Shown: positions 47,481 to 56,882 of the stretch, piece by piece
Position numbering within the stretch: position 1 is the first letter of the stretch
Layout: every line of letters starts with the position of its first letter
Source of the DNA: Candidatus Coprovivens excrementavium
GTDB lineage: Bacteria; Bacillota_I; Bacilli_A; RF39; UBA660
Length of the DNA stretch: 64,000 bases
NCBI GenBank assembly: GCA_944363975.1
Contig: CALVVU010000001.1
Location: 186,001 to 250,000, forward strand
Reading direction: 5' to 3'
Translations under genes and position numbers: made by a program
The notes under the pieces: model-generated
Told to the model about the DNA's origin: nothing
The model's database searches: none
Seen by the model: the letters and a program-made list of their open reading frames with translations, nothing else

Positions 47481-49840
47481 TATATTGCACCTCCGTTTGA
47501 ATCGCTTCTATTAAAATTCAAGCATTCTGAAACTACTTTTTTCAAAGTTTCTTCATCTTGGCGAATATTAAATAAGGCTGCAATTAAGATGATTTCTTTA
47601 TCGATATCTTCATTAGATTCTATATCGTCAATTTGTGATAGAAGAACTGCTAGATGTCTTTCAATCTTATTTTTAGATATAAATAAATCATTCAATTGAT
47701 ATGTATTTTTACCAATTAGTTCAGCATTTAAGGAATTAGTTAAGATTTGAAGTAGATTCTTCATTCTTTCTTCTTTTACATTGCCTAAATCGATTCTTTT
47801 ATATAAAGAATTATTTTCGTAGTAATTTTTTAATATTTCATATAATTTCTGAACTTGATTAGTATTATCTTTGTTACTTATGATTTCTGGTATTACTTGA
47901 TTGATGTCATTACGATTTGGTAATTCAGGCAATTCAACTTGTCCGAACTTCTTAGTAAATTTATCTGGATTTAGAATGTAATCAAAGTAAGAAATACTTG
48001 ATCCTTCTTCAGAAACTGGGATGCCGTTTTCTTCACAATATTTAACACGTCTAATAACGTTGTCGGAATTAGTTGCAAGAACTTCTGGATTAGTTGCAAT
48101 TAAATTTTCTAAATTGTATTCAACTAAGTCATCAATACTTGTTATTAGATTATAAGGTTTTTGCCAGAAAATACCTAAAGCATATTTTCCATTTTTTCTA
48201 GTAATACTAATTAAATAATTTTTTAGAATTTCAATATCTTCTAGTACTTGTTTTGATGTTGATAGAACATAACAGAAATTTCTTTTTTCTTCTGGTGATA
48301 GATCATAACCAGCTTCATTTAGAAGATTTAAATTTTCTTCAAGTAAAGCGACATTATAATTTAATAAGTAAGCATTTTCTTCGTTTAGATTTCCTTCCAT
48401 TGTTTCAATCGCAGCAATTCTCTTTTGGAAATCTTCATAGTTCATTCTAAAGCAACTATTTTTTTCTTTAATATATTTAACAATTAGTTTATCATTAATA
48501 CCTTTAGCTCTTAAAATAGTAACTTTGTTATTTAAGTCTTGATCGGCAATATAAAGCATATCGTTTGCGTATTTATATATTGTTTCTTCGTCAGTATTAA
48601 TACTTCTTAATAATTCATAGTTTCTCTCAATTAATGAGCGATCAGATTGATTTAAATAAGCCATGATTTCAGAAACAGGTGTTTCGTTATAATCAGTAAA
48701 TTTTTGAATTGATAATCCTGTTTTTTCTAAGAATTCTTCGATAGATTCTTCTACTTGAGTATTTTCTGGTTCAATTACTGGGATAATGGTTGTTGCGTTA
48801 TCATCTATGTCTTCTTCTACTACTCTTTCAGGTTCTTCTGATTCTTCAGATTCACCATCTTGATTAACTACTGGTATTATTTCTGAATTTTCTTCTGATT
48901 CAGTGTTTTCTTCGACTTCGTCTTCAGAATCTGAACCATTTAATGAAGTTAAATCTATTTCAGACTGTGAATCGTTGTTAGAAATATCAATTATTTGATT
49001 TTCATTTTCTTCTTTAGGGCTATCTACTTCTATAGTAGTTTCTTCTTCTTGATAAAGTTCTGTTGTTGAAGCTGAATTATCAGTTGTTTCTTCTTTATCA
49101 GGATTTTCTTCGTTAATTGTTATTTCTTCAATAGGTTGTTCATCTTCTTCTGAAGAATTATCATCTAGTGATATTTCACCATTAGCTAGTCTTTCTTCGT
49201 AATTTTGAGCATACTCAAATAATCCGTCATCAGGGAACATAATTATTTTAGTTAGTTCTTTTATTTCACTTTCATCAAATTTATCAAACAAAGATAGAAT
49301 CTTTTTAACAAAATTAACAGTTAAAACTTCTCTTTCTATTTCAGAACTTGATAAACTTTGGTCTAAAAGACTTGTTAGTTTTAGACGATCTTCTTCTGCT
49401 TTTTCTTGATCGTTATTTAATTTTTCTAAATTATTTGTTAACTCTTTTATTTTTTCTTCATTATTTTTTATTTTTTCACCAAATTCAGTTATTTGATTAT
49501 TCAAAGAAGCTATATAATCAGGGGCTTTTTCGTCAATTGCTGTAAGCATTTTACTGATTTCAAATTCAATGCCAATCTCACGAAGTGAAGCAAATGTAGC
49601 ATCATCAATTCCTTCAAAAACAGCTTTAAAGCTATCTGCTTGTGTTTGGAAAACAGTTAATTTTCCTTGTAAATCATTTTTTTGAATTTCATTGTTGCTT
49701 TTTTCTTCTGTTGTATCCGCCATTTCGTTTTCAGTAGTGCTTATTTCATCTTTTATTCCTTTTATTATTATATTGTCTTCCCCTTTTAGATTAAAAAGCC
49801 TATCTAATAACCTAATTGTTTTTTGTGATAATTGTGCCAC
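47480..49840 (-). CDS. Large acidic coiled-coil/helical-repeat protein of unknown function
   Basis: The 786-residue protein starts at GTG 49840, six bases after GAGGTG. Residues ~30-160 form a coiled coil (for example NNEEKIKELTNNLEKLNND). Residues ~230-380 are a strongly acidic, Ser/Glu-rich disordered region (ESEESEEPERVVEEDIDDN). The C-terminal half is made of helical pairs (LLRSINTDEETIYKYANDM, LRAKGINDKLIVKYIKEKN), a solenoid-like design. There is no signal peptide or membrane helix. This looks like a cytoplasmic scaffold. It is followed by a one-base-overlapping small partner. No function is known. Confidence 0.7.
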   Translation of the reverse strand: MAQLSQKTIRLLDRLFNLKGEDNIIIKGIKDEISTTENEMADTTEEKSNNEIQKNDLQGKLTVFQTQADSFKAVFEGIDDATFASLREIGIEFEISKMLTAIDEKAPDYIASLNNQITEFGEKIKNNEEKIKELTNNLEKLNNDQEKAEEDRLKLTSLLDQSLSSSEIEREVLTVNFVKKILSLFDKFDESEIKELTKIIMFPDDGLFEYAQNYEERLANGEISLDDNSSEEDEQPIEEITINEENPDKEETTDNSASTTELYQEEETTIEVDSPKEENENQIIDISNNDSQSEIDLTSLNGSDSEDEVEENTESEENSEIIPVVNQDGESEESEEPERVVEEDIDDNATTIIPVIEPENTQVEESIEEFLEKTGLSIQKFTDYNETPVSEIMAYLNQSDRSLIERNYELLRSINTDEETIYKYANDMLYIADQDLNNKVTILRAKGINDKLIVKYIKEKNSCFRMNYEDFQKRIAAIETMEGNLNEENAYLLNYNVALLEENLNLLNEAGYDLSPEEKRNFCYVLSTSKQVLEDIEILKNYLISITRKNGKYALGIFWQKPYNLITSIDDLVEYNLENLIATNPEVLATNSDNVIRRVKYCEENGIPVSEEGSSISYFDYILNPDKFTKKFGQVELPELPNRNDINQVIPEIISNKDNTNQVQKLYEILKNYYENNSLYKRIDLGNVKEERMKNLLQILTNSLNAELIGKNTYQLNDLFISKNKIERHLAVLLSQIDDIESNEDIDKEIILIAALFNIRQDEETLKKVVSECLNFNRSDSNGGAI

Positions 49841-49990
49841 AATACACACCTCGCTTATTATATACAATTATAGCAAAAAGTTTTTGGAGTGTAAATCATT
49901 TTTCATTTATTTTAAGTTTCCTAATTTTATACTTTGAACATCACAATTGTTTGTCTCATTGAATATAATATGTTGAGAGAGGGTGGATTT

Positions 49991-50434
49991 TTGAAAAAAA
50001 ATTATTTTATTATCACAGTGTTTATTTTTTTAATTATAGTTATAACTTTACTATTGAGTAAATTTAATAAACCAGTTAAAAATGACTTAACAAAGGTTAG
50101 ATTAGCCGAGGTAACTCATAGTGTTTTTTATGCACCATTATATGCTGCTATAGAGAATGGATATTTCGAAGAAGAAGGAATTGATATTGAATTAATACTT
50201 ACTAGTGGAGCAGATAAAGTTAGTGCAGCTGTTTTATCAAATACTGTTGAAGTTGGATTCGCTGGACCAGAATCAGCTATTTACGTTTATGAAAACGGGG
50301 AAAAAGATTATTTAGTTACTTTTGCTGGGTTAACTAAAAGGGATGGCCAATTTATTGTATCAAGAGAAAAAATAGATAACTTTAAAATCGAAGATTTATA
50401 TGGTAAAGAAATATTAGTAGGACGAACAGGTGGT
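49991..50434 (+). pseudogene. 5' part of an ABC importer substrate-binding protein gene, interrupted by the element
   Basis: The start is TTG 49991 after GAGAGGGTGG. The piece encodes a membrane anchor (residues ~5-25, no lipobox Cys) and the first lobe of an NMT1/SsuA-like solute-binding protein (EVTHSVFYAPLYAAIENGYF, TSGADKVSAAVLSNTVEVGF). It breaks inside the codons for GRTGG at the 13-bp repeat. In the present state the frame runs on into the element and stops at 50450-50452 after RFKVL. Joining 50434 directly to 59481 keeps the frame and restores VGRTGGMPALNFL, giving a complete ~329-residue protein. Function of the fragment alone is unlikely. Confidence 0.88.
50422..50434 (+). repeat. 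Left attachment core (attL)
   Basis: ACGAACAGGTGGT is identical to 59468-59480. Bases on both sides differ between the two copies, so the identity block is exactly 13 bp. In the rebuilt circular form ACGA-N8-TCGT arms flank the centre, as expected for a serine-recombinase site. Confidence 0.87.
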
Positions 50435-50446
50435 CGTTTCAAAGTT

Positions 50447-52012
50447 TTATAACACTTTAAATTTATAGTATATTTCAATGGTTTTATCTTGGCTTAAGTA
50501 TATCATGTCTATTAGATTACTGATAAGTGTACGATTTGGATTTTCAAAATTTAAGTATTTTTGAATTTTTAGCATCATCTCTACTCTTTCTTTTTTTTCA
50601 TTTGCAGGATTAATCATTGATAGTTGTTTTTCTGTTTCAGTAATTCTTTTATTTATATCTTTTAGTTCATCTTTATATTTTATTAAATTTCTGTTATACA
50701 TATCTATATCAATAATATCATTTAATTTATCTTCATATATTTTATCTATATATAAGTATACTTGTCTTTCTTTTATTTTTAATTGCTCTAACTGATTTGT
50801 TAATATCGCTTTAGAGTCTATTTTGTTTTTGGCTTTTGTAACCATTTCTTCAAAATTTGATGGGTCAACATACCTTTTACAATTTTCTCTTAGATCATCA
50901 AGAACTAATTTTTCTAGTTTTTCATAGTTACAGCTATGCGGTGTGCATAGCTTAAATTTACTATGAGCTAGATAAAATGAACAGGTACAATATTTTCGTT
51001 TGTTGTCTCTGCTGCGATTTATACTAATCACGTGGTTACATTCTTTGCATTTGAGAAAACCTTGTAGTAACTCAACCTTTCTAGAGCTTTTCTTATGTTT
51101 GTTTTTGGATAATAAATCTTGAACGGTTTCAAAGGTTTTTTTATCAATAATTGCTTCATGAGTATTTTCAACAATAATCCAATCTTCTTTTGGTAATCTA
51201 ACTTCTTTTTTGGATTTGTAGTTTAACTTTTTTCTTTTACCTTGTGTTAAATTTCCAATGTAAGTTGGATTTATTAATAATTCTTCTACTGTTCTTGGAC
51301 ACCACAAATAAGAAGCAGAAGTTTTAGTTCCTCTTTTTAAGTTGGCATAACTGCTTGGATTAGGTATTCCTTCTTCAGAAAATTTATTAGCTATTTGCCT
51401 AGGGCTATAACCTTCTAGAACTAAATTAAACATTCTTTCAACTATATGTCTTACTTCTTCATCAACGATTAATTTATGCTTATTATTTGAATCTCTTTTG
51501 TAGCCATATATACCTTTCCAACCTAGATATTCACCTTTTTCTTTTTTACTAGATACTACTCTTCTTATCTTTTTAGAAACATCCTTTAAATATAAATCAT
51601 TGAACATTAACTTGAATTGTAAGTATTCTAGTCCTGGTGTTTCATATAAAGTATCAATATCATCTTCTTTAGCAATATATCTAATTCCTTTTTCTGGGAA
51701 CTCTCTTTCAATGTATTGACCCATACCAATATAATCTCTTCCCATACGGGATAAGTCTTTTGTTATTACAGTATCAATTTTTTTATTATTAACATCTATC
51801 ATTAATTGTTTCCAAGCTGGTCTTTCAAAGTTAGAACCACTATATCCATCATCAACATATTCATTAACTACAATTAATTGATCTTTAGAATTTTTTAAGT
51901 ATGAATCTAATACTATTCTTTGATTTGTAATACTTTGACTTTCTACATTATCTCCGTCATCTCTAGATAATCTTAAATATAAACCTACTTTATATATTTT
52001 TTTATTTTTCAT
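50447..52012 (-). CDS. Large serine recombinase (TnpX/integrase type)
   Basis: The 521-residue enzyme should integrate and excise the element through a Ser-DNA link. The resolvase domain has GLYLRLSRDD with the catalytic Ser (~residue 15), VDDGYSGSNFERPAW and ITKDLSRMGRD with the Arg pair. Next come the recombinase domain (GYSPRQIANKFSEEGIPNP), a zinc ribbon (LKCKECNHVI, then CTCSFYLAHSKFKLC) and a long coiled coil (~405-480). It sits with its stop codon 12 bases from attL, the usual position beside an attachment end, and its stop overlaps the aborted importer frame. The ATG follows AGGTG. Confidence 0.93.
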   Translation of the reverse strand: MKNKKIYKVGLYLRLSRDDGDNVESQSITNQRIVLDSYLKNSKDQLIVVNEYVDDGYSGSNFERPAWKQLMIDVNNKKIDTVITKDLSRMGRDYIGMGQYIEREFPEKGIRYIAKEDDIDTLYETPGLEYLQFKLMFNDLYLKDVSKKIRRVVSSKKEKGEYLGWKGIYGYKRDSNNKHKLIVDEEVRHIVERMFNLVLEGYSPRQIANKFSEEGIPNPSSYANLKRGTKTSASYLWCPRTVEELLINPTYIGNLTQGKRKKLNYKSKKEVRLPKEDWIIVENTHEAIIDKKTFETVQDLLSKNKHKKSSRKVELLQGFLKCKECNHVISINRSRDNKRKYCTCSFYLAHSKFKLCTPHSCNYEKLEKLVLDDLRENCKRYVDPSNFEEMVTKAKNKIDSKAILTNQLEQLKIKERQVYLYIDKIYEDKLNDIIDIDMYNRNLIKYKDELKDINKRITETEKQLSMINPANEKKERVEMMLKIQKYLNFENPNRTLISNLIDMIYLSQDKTIEIYYKFKVL

Positions 52013-52044
52013 TTTTCACCTTTCTAGGTAAAATGTATTTTACT

Positions 52045-52152
52045 TTAAACGTTATTAAATGGGCCAGTATTTAAACAATACTCTATTAAATATTGTTCCA
52101 TTATTTCTTGTAATGTTTTTCCATTATCATTAAAAATACTTATAATTTTCAT
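52045..52152 (-). CDS. 35-residue ORF directly upstream of the recombinase
   Basis: A short frame with a good GGTGAG site starts at ATG 52152 and stops 32 bases before the recombinase ATG. The peptide begins MKIISIFNDNGKTLQEIMEQ and is a single amphipathic helix. Its clean ribosome site and tight spacing suggest a real gene, possibly a recombination directionality factor or regulator for the recombinase. That role is a guess; no family is recognised with certainty. Confidence 0.55.
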   Translation of the reverse strand: MKIISIFNDNGKTLQEIMEQYLIEYCLNTGPFNNV

Positions 52153-52604
52153 TTACTCACCATTAAATTTTATGAGCAATTTGTATAACTAATGATTATT
52201 TGTTTTTTCAGTACGTTCGAGAAGTGTACTTATTAAAGTGGTAGTTTAGTAAGTATGCTTTTTTAAATAAAAATAATAAATTGTCAAAGAACAAACTGAC
52301 AAAAAAACAGGTAAAAGAATTTCACTTCTCCACCTGTTTCCTAACTAATAAACAAAATAGCAAAACTAAAAAACATTTTTTTGATTTTTATCCATTTTAA
52401 TTTTTTGGTCTAAATAAACATTTCAAATTACGTTTGTACTTTTTTCTTTTTTTTATTTCTTATTCATTAATTATCTTTTATTTAATATTTTTATGCTGTT
52501 TTGTATGATTATAAAACATAAATTTATTTGTTATAAATATAAACAATGTTTACTATTGATAAGCAATCCTTTTATCTTATAAAATTATCTTCGTAGTTCC
52601 ATTA
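52153..52604. other. 452-base intergenic region of the element
   Basis: It contains the VanZ-gene terminator (52305-52339) and a dyad AGTAC-N11-GTACT (52211-52231) with inner TTCGAGAA, which may be an operator for the small ORF and recombinase. A TTGACA on the minus strand (near 52290) has no well-spaced -10. The rest is plain AT-rich DNA without a gene. Confidence 0.5.
52305..52339 (-). terminator. Terminator of the VanZ-domain gene
   Basis: On the minus strand AAACAGGT pairs with ACCTGTTT, with an inner AGAA/TTCT stem, followed by seven T in all. It would end transcripts coming from the VanZ gene. Confidence 0.75.
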
Positions 52605-53912
52605 TTAGTTGTCAGTCTTTGGATAAAAAGTTGATTTCTCTAAGAGTTTATATGTTTTTATTTTGTTATCTTTTACAACAAATTCATATGTTAGTTTGGT
52701 AGTTTCAGCGCCACTTTTTTCTATATAAAAGTTCGCTTTAGCTGATCCGTTTTTTTGTGGTATCATAAAAATATTAGTACAAGTTTCATTGTTCTTATTC
52801 TCCACATTAATATATTCAAAATAAACTATTTCTGTAGCATTATAAGAAAATGATAAACGGCTTCCCAACATACCACATATTTTTATTCGTTCATATTTTT
52901 CTTCTTTTTGAGTAATAAGCCCCGCTTCTATAAATCTGTCCAATTCGATAAAGTAATCGGTTTTATTATTGAATACCTCTTCTACACTGTATGCTTCATC
53001 GTTAATAAAAATCGTTGTGTCTTTTATAGAATGACATGTTAAATAATATTTATATAGTTCATCTTCATAAAAATAATCTTTCACCTCATTATTACATTCA
53101 TTTTTTTTATATACTATTTTTATATCATAATTACTGATAAAATTTACATAATCTAACTCCAATTGTTTTCTGTAATTATATCCAAATATTAATACAATAC
53201 TACAAATTAATATAATGAATAATCTTGTTATTATTTTAGCAATATTTAATTTATTTTTTTCTTTTAGCAGGATATTTTCTATTAAATTTATTATGTGTGG
53301 ATTTACAATATAAAAAGTTATTATAGAACCTCCGGCATTTAATATGATGTCGTCTATATCAAATATACCATTTCCAGTTATTATTTGAACAATTTCCATT
53401 AATACGCTGATTAATAAAATAGTTGTAATGTATTTTTGGGGTTTTTTTAACTTATCATTACAAAGTGGAAGTAATATTGCTAAAGGAATTAGACATAGTA
53501 AATTTCCAAAAAAATTCAAAAACAAACCAAACGTATCTAGCGATAGCTTGTAAGCTGATTTATAATTGAATATATTATATATGTAGTATCTTATTGTTTT
53601 AAATGGGATTATATTTGATTCAGTTATTATATTTTTTATAAAGATTTTAAAATCCCAATCTTGCATTAATCCTTGTCTTCTAAAAAGTGGTTCAAAAAAT
53701 AAAAAATATCCAAGACCAATAAAAAATATTATTAATAGAGTGTACATAATTATTCTATTTTTGTGTTTTTGAAACAAACTGCTTAATAGCAATAAAATAA
53801 CACTAAGAATTATAAAAAATACTAATTTAGTAAAAAAGAATATAACACAGGACAATATTCCTAATGTATATAATAATATTGCAATTTTAGATTCCTTCTT
53901 TTTCATAAACAT
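52605..53912 (-). CDS. VanZ-domain membrane protein with extracytoplasmic C-terminal domain
   Basis: The 435-residue protein has an N-terminal pair of helices and then the VanZ domain. NIIPFKTIRYY is followed by NFFGNLLCLIPLAILLPL, the acidic ISVLMEIVQIITG and DIDDIILNAGGSIITFY, the E-x-x-Q and D-x-D-D-x-x-x-N-x-x-G marks of VanZ. One further helix (~225-245) leads to a ~185-residue outer domain not seen in plain VanZ. VanZ-type proteins lower binding of lipid-II-targeting antibiotics such as teicoplanin. Here, beside secreted proteins and an exporter, self-protection is the likely role (inference). Confidence 0.83.
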   Translation of the reverse strand: MFMKKKESKIAILLYTLGILSCVIFFFTKLVFFIILSVILLLLSSLFQKHKNRIIMYTLLIIFFIGLGYFLFFEPLFRRQGLMQDWDFKIFIKNIITESNIIPFKTIRYYIYNIFNYKSAYKLSLDTFGLFLNFFGNLLCLIPLAILLPLCNDKLKKPQKYITTILLISVLMEIVQIITGNGIFDIDDIILNAGGSIITFYIVNPHIINLIENILLKEKNKLNIAKIITRLFIILICSIVLIFGYNYRKQLELDYVNFISNYDIKIVYKKNECNNEVKDYFYEDELYKYYLTCHSIKDTTIFINDEAYSVEEVFNNKTDYFIELDRFIEAGLITQKEEKYERIKICGMLGSRLSFSYNATEIVYFEYINVENKNNETCTNIFMIPQKNGSAKANFYIEKSGAETTKLTYEFVVKDNKIKTYKLLEKSTFYPKTDN

Positions 53913-54082
53913 ACATTCTTTCTTTTTTATTTGTTAATAATTAATCATTATTTTATAGATAAAGTATATCATACAAATAATATTCTTCCTATTCGTCATC
54001 TATTCTTGATATTAAGTCAAATAATTTCATTAAAATTTTTTTAAATCATAAATTTAAACAAAAAAATTTGTTCATAAGAAAA

Positions 54083-54101
54083 CCTCTAGAAAAATCTAGG
54101 G
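54083..54101 (-). terminator. Terminator of the element's ABC/secreted-protein unit
   Basis: A CTAGA/TCTAG stem extended by two G-C pairs around a one-base bulge, with an AAAA loop; on the minus strand TTTTCTT follows. It lies 55 bases past the last permease gene. Confidence 0.6.
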
Positions 54102-54155
54102 GGTGTCTATACTCTGAAAAGGTATTTTATAGAATTCCTTTAAGCCACCTTTGGT

Positions 54156-54944
54156 TTAATCTTCATAAAATAATGTCATCGGAGTAGTTCTTTGAAGTTT
54201 AAATTTATTTGCAATAACAGATAGTATCGAAATTATAAATATTATTATAATCGATATAATAATAGTATTACTATTATAATTTAAAATTCCTTTTATATTT
54301 ATAAAATTATCAAAAATTTCTCCGAAATTTTGTTGAATAATAAAATATAACGTATTAGATATAAAAAAGGACGTAACTAAATCTATCATTATTAATTTAA
54401 GTACTATAATAGATATATGATTTTCAGTATAACCAATGGCTTTTAAAATCGCTATATTTTTCTTTTCGCTTACGATAATTTTAGAAATAAAGAAATAATT
54501 AATTATAATCATAAATATATATACAATTATTAAATAATATCTAATTATTTTATATAATAAATTAGCTAGCTTATCGGAAAGAATATTATTTTCATATTTC
54601 TTTTTTATTTTTATACTTTTTCCATTTAATTCTTTTTCTATTATACTTATACTTTCTTCTTTATCTAAAATAACTTCATATATTTCTATATTTTGACTAT
54701 TTTTATTTACATACGATATTTGTTCATATTCAACTATATTATTGCATTTTTCTAATGTCTTTTCTATATTAATTATATTTCTAAATGTTATAAGAAAAGT
54801 TCTATTCTCTGGTAAGTCTTCAGATTTTATTTTACTCTCCATATTCTCATATATGTTTAATCCAATAATAATACAAAAAATTAATATTGAAAAAATCAAT
54901 ATATTCAAATAATTGTTTTTGCAGAAAATATATTTTCTATACAT
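54156..54944 (-). CDS. FtsX-type ABC permease, short subunit
   Basis: The 262-residue protein has one N-terminal helix (~14-30), an extracytoplasmic domain of ~85 residues, and three C-terminal helices with IVSEKKNIAILKAIGYTENHIS, the cytoplasmic coupling segment of FtsX/MacB permeases. The last cytoplasmic part is KFKLQRTTPMTLFYED. It starts eight bases inside the longer permease gene. Together with that gene and the ATPase it forms a type VII (mechanotransmission) ABC complex. It is probably used to move or expel a secreted peptide. Confidence 0.8.
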   Translation of the reverse strand: MYRKYIFCKNNYLNILIFSILIFCIIIGLNIYENMESKIKSEDLPENRTFLITFRNIINIEKTLEKCNNIVEYEQISYVNKNSQNIEIYEVILDKEESISIIEKELNGKSIKIKKKYENNILSDKLANLLYKIIRYYLIIVYIFMIIINYFFISKIIVSEKKNIAILKAIGYTENHISIIVLKLIMIDLVTSFFISNTLYFIIQQNFGEIFDNFINIKGILNYNSNTIIISIIIIFIISILSVIANKFKLQRTTPMTLFYED

Positions 54945-56154
54945 TAGCTTTTTTTCTTTCTAGCATATGAATTGTATTAATTATAATTATAAAGATTAAA
55001 ACAATAAAATATGTTATTAATATTTTTATTATAGGATATACAATTTTTAAAACATTTAATACAACATATTTATATTTTACAAAATAAATTATTAGCAGAT
55101 ATATAATAGTCAAAATTATCAACGATATTAAAAATATATGACTTATCCATATAACATTTTTGAATATATTAATTAAAAATATATTTTTCTCGTTAAATCC
55201 TAAATAAAAGAATACTTGTTCATTAGTTATATTTTCTTCTTTTTCTTTCTTTATTATGGCACCAATTATTATTAAACAACAAGCCAGCAAAATAAAAGTC
55301 GTAATGTTACATAACTTTTTCAAATAGCCTATTAAAGGATTAAATTGTTCCATTACTGAGACTGTATAACCCATCGAATTTATTTCTTTTGTAACACTTT
55401 TTAAATTTTCGTAATTATCTATAATAGTTACTAAAGATGGGTAGGAATATTCTAAACTTTCATCTCCATAAAAAATTATTTTATTTATATTAATAATATT
55501 TTTTGAATGTGTATAACAAGTATTAAGATTTCCATAAATTTCTGAATCGAATAAACCAACAATAGTATATTTCTCTTCATACGTATTTTTAGCTATTGGA
55601 ATAGATTCACTATAATCATAAGAATTATATTGAATGGTTATTTTTTTATTTAATAAATCTTCTCCATTAATATAATCATTTAACGTTAAATTAAAATTGG
55701 TGTCTATATCACTGTCAAAAATGATTTTATTAGAGCATATTAATTCTTTATCGTCTATTCCATTTATTTTTCTCCCTTTAATAATTTCTGGTGCAATACC
55801 ATTTTCTCCTGCTTCTAAATATAATGTGTGATCAGTATTATTAGAAAGATTATCTATAACGTCAACTCCAGTTCGAAAACTTCTGTATGTATATAACTCT
55901 TGTATATTTTTTACTTTTCTTAATTTTTTAGCTAAAACTTCTTCATCTTCTAATTTATCATTACTCACTAATATAGTTCTGAAAGTTGACTTTGATTGAT
56001 AAGATTTAACTGTTTTATTGATAGAAGTTGAAACAATAATTGTTAAAAAGCAAAAAGCAATTATTAAAATTAATATAATTGAACTTTTTCTGGAATCTTG
56101 TGTTTTCTTTTTTAGTAACTTTTTGGATAGTAAAATGTATTCACTTAATTTCAT
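54937..56154 (-). CDS. FtsX-type ABC permease, long subunit
   Basis: This 405-residue protein has a first helix at ~26-46 preceded by a cytoplasmic KKLLKKKTQDSRKS region, a large extracytoplasmic domain (~50-275), and three C-terminal helices with coupling segment QVFFYLGFNEKNIFLI. This is the MacB/BceB-like half-permease topology. The outer domain has strands such as SYPSLVTIIDNYENL and SMGYTVSVMEQF. Its start overlaps the ATPase gene by 14 bases. The pairing of two different FtsX subunits is also seen in bacteriocin exporters of the lactococcin-972 group. Confidence 0.8.
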   Translation of the reverse strand: MKLSEYILLSKKLLKKKTQDSRKSSIILILIIAFCFLTIIVSTSINKTVKSYQSKSTFRTILVSNDKLEDEEVLAKKLRKVKNIQELYTYRSFRTGVDVIDNLSNNTDHTLYLEAGENGIAPEIIKGRKINGIDDKELICSNKIIFDSDIDTNFNLTLNDYINGEDLLNKKITIQYNSYDYSESIPIAKNTYEEKYTIVGLFDSEIYGNLNTCYTHSKNIININKIIFYGDESLEYSYPSLVTIIDNYENLKSVTKEINSMGYTVSVMEQFNPLIGYLKKLCNITTFILLACCLIIIGAIIKKEKEENITNEQVFFYLGFNEKNIFLINIFKNVIWISHIFLISLIILTIIYLLIIYFVKYKYVVLNVLKIVYPIIKILITYFIVLIFIIIINTIHMLERKKANV

Positions 56155-56821
56155 GATTCACCTCTACTAGTTTACCTTTGTCTATTTCGAGTAATTTATC
56201 TGCATATGTAATAGCAAAGTCGCTATGAGAAACCATAATAATTGTTTTACCCTGTTCACTTATTTTTTTCAGTAATTCTAAAATGTGTATTTCGTTTTTT
56301 TTATCTAAATTCCCAGTTGGCTCATCAGCTAAAATTATTTTTGGATTATTAGCTAGTGAACGAGCTATTGATACTCGTTGTTGTTCACCACCGGAAAGCT
56401 CATTTGGATAATGTTCTATCCTATTTCCCAATCCGACCATTTCTAATAATTTTTTTGCACGGTTTATCCTTTCTTGCTTCTTTATTTTTTTATTAATTAT
56501 CATAGGTAATATGACATTATCTAATGCTGTTAATTTTTCATTTAGACAATAATTTTGAAAAATAAAACCAATATCTTTGTTTCTTATTTTAGCTTTTTCG
56601 TCGTTTTTTAAATTATTTATTTTTTTACTTTCTATATATAAATTACCACTAGTTGGATTCAACATTGTTCCTAGTATTTGAATTAAAGTAGTCTTACCAC
56701 TACCAGAATGTCCTTTAATTAAATAGAATTTCCCTTCATTAAATTCATAATTAATATTTTCTAACACAATAATTTCTTTTTCTCTTATTTTATATTTTTT
56801 TGTTATTTTTTCTAATTTCAT
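56141..56821 (-). CDS. ABC transporter ATPase (MacB/LolD/bacteriocin-export type)
   Basis: This 226-residue ATPase has Walker A GHSGSGKTT, Q-loop FIFQNYCLNEKL, signature LSGGEQQRVSIARSLA, Walker B IILADEPTGNLD and the switch His in IIMVSHSDF. ADEPTGNLD wording places it with the MacB/LolD/FtsE/BceA branch that works with FtsX permeases. It is the first gene of the transporter operon, 62 bases after the secreted peptide gene, with a strong hairpin between them. Substrate is presumably one of the element's secreted proteins. Confidence 0.9.
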   Translation of the reverse strand: MKLEKITKKYKIREKEIIVLENINYEFNEGKFYLIKGHSGSGKTTLIQILGTMLNPTSGNLYIESKKINNLKNDEKAKIRNKDIGFIFQNYCLNEKLTALDNVILPMIINKKIKKQERINRAKKLLEMVGLGNRIEHYPNELSGGEQQRVSIARSLANNPKIILADEPTGNLDKKNEIHILELLKKISEQGKTIIMVSHSDFAITYADKLLEIDKGKLVEVNHEIK

Positions 56822-56845
56822 TTACTTTTTTTATGAAAAATTGTT

Positions 56846-56880
56846 TAATCAACTGTTAGCCCAGTACTAACAGTTGATTA
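56846..56880 (-). terminator. Strong hairpin between the secreted peptide gene and its transporter genes
   Basis: A perfect 14-bp stem (TAATCAACTGTTAG/CTAACAGTTGATTA) with a seven-base loop; on the minus strand AAACAATTTTTC follows. No clear promoter lies between it and the ATPase gene, so it may act as a partial terminator that makes peptide mRNA exceed transporter mRNA, as in many bacteriocin operons. Confidence 0.8.
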
Positions 56881-56882
56881 TG

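Noticed and set aside
52330-52339. AACAGGTGG on the minus strand matches nine bases of the element's attachment core
   Set aside because: It is part of a good intrinsic terminator (AAACAGGT/ACCTGTTT plus T run), and the match does not extend, so a third attachment site is unlikely.
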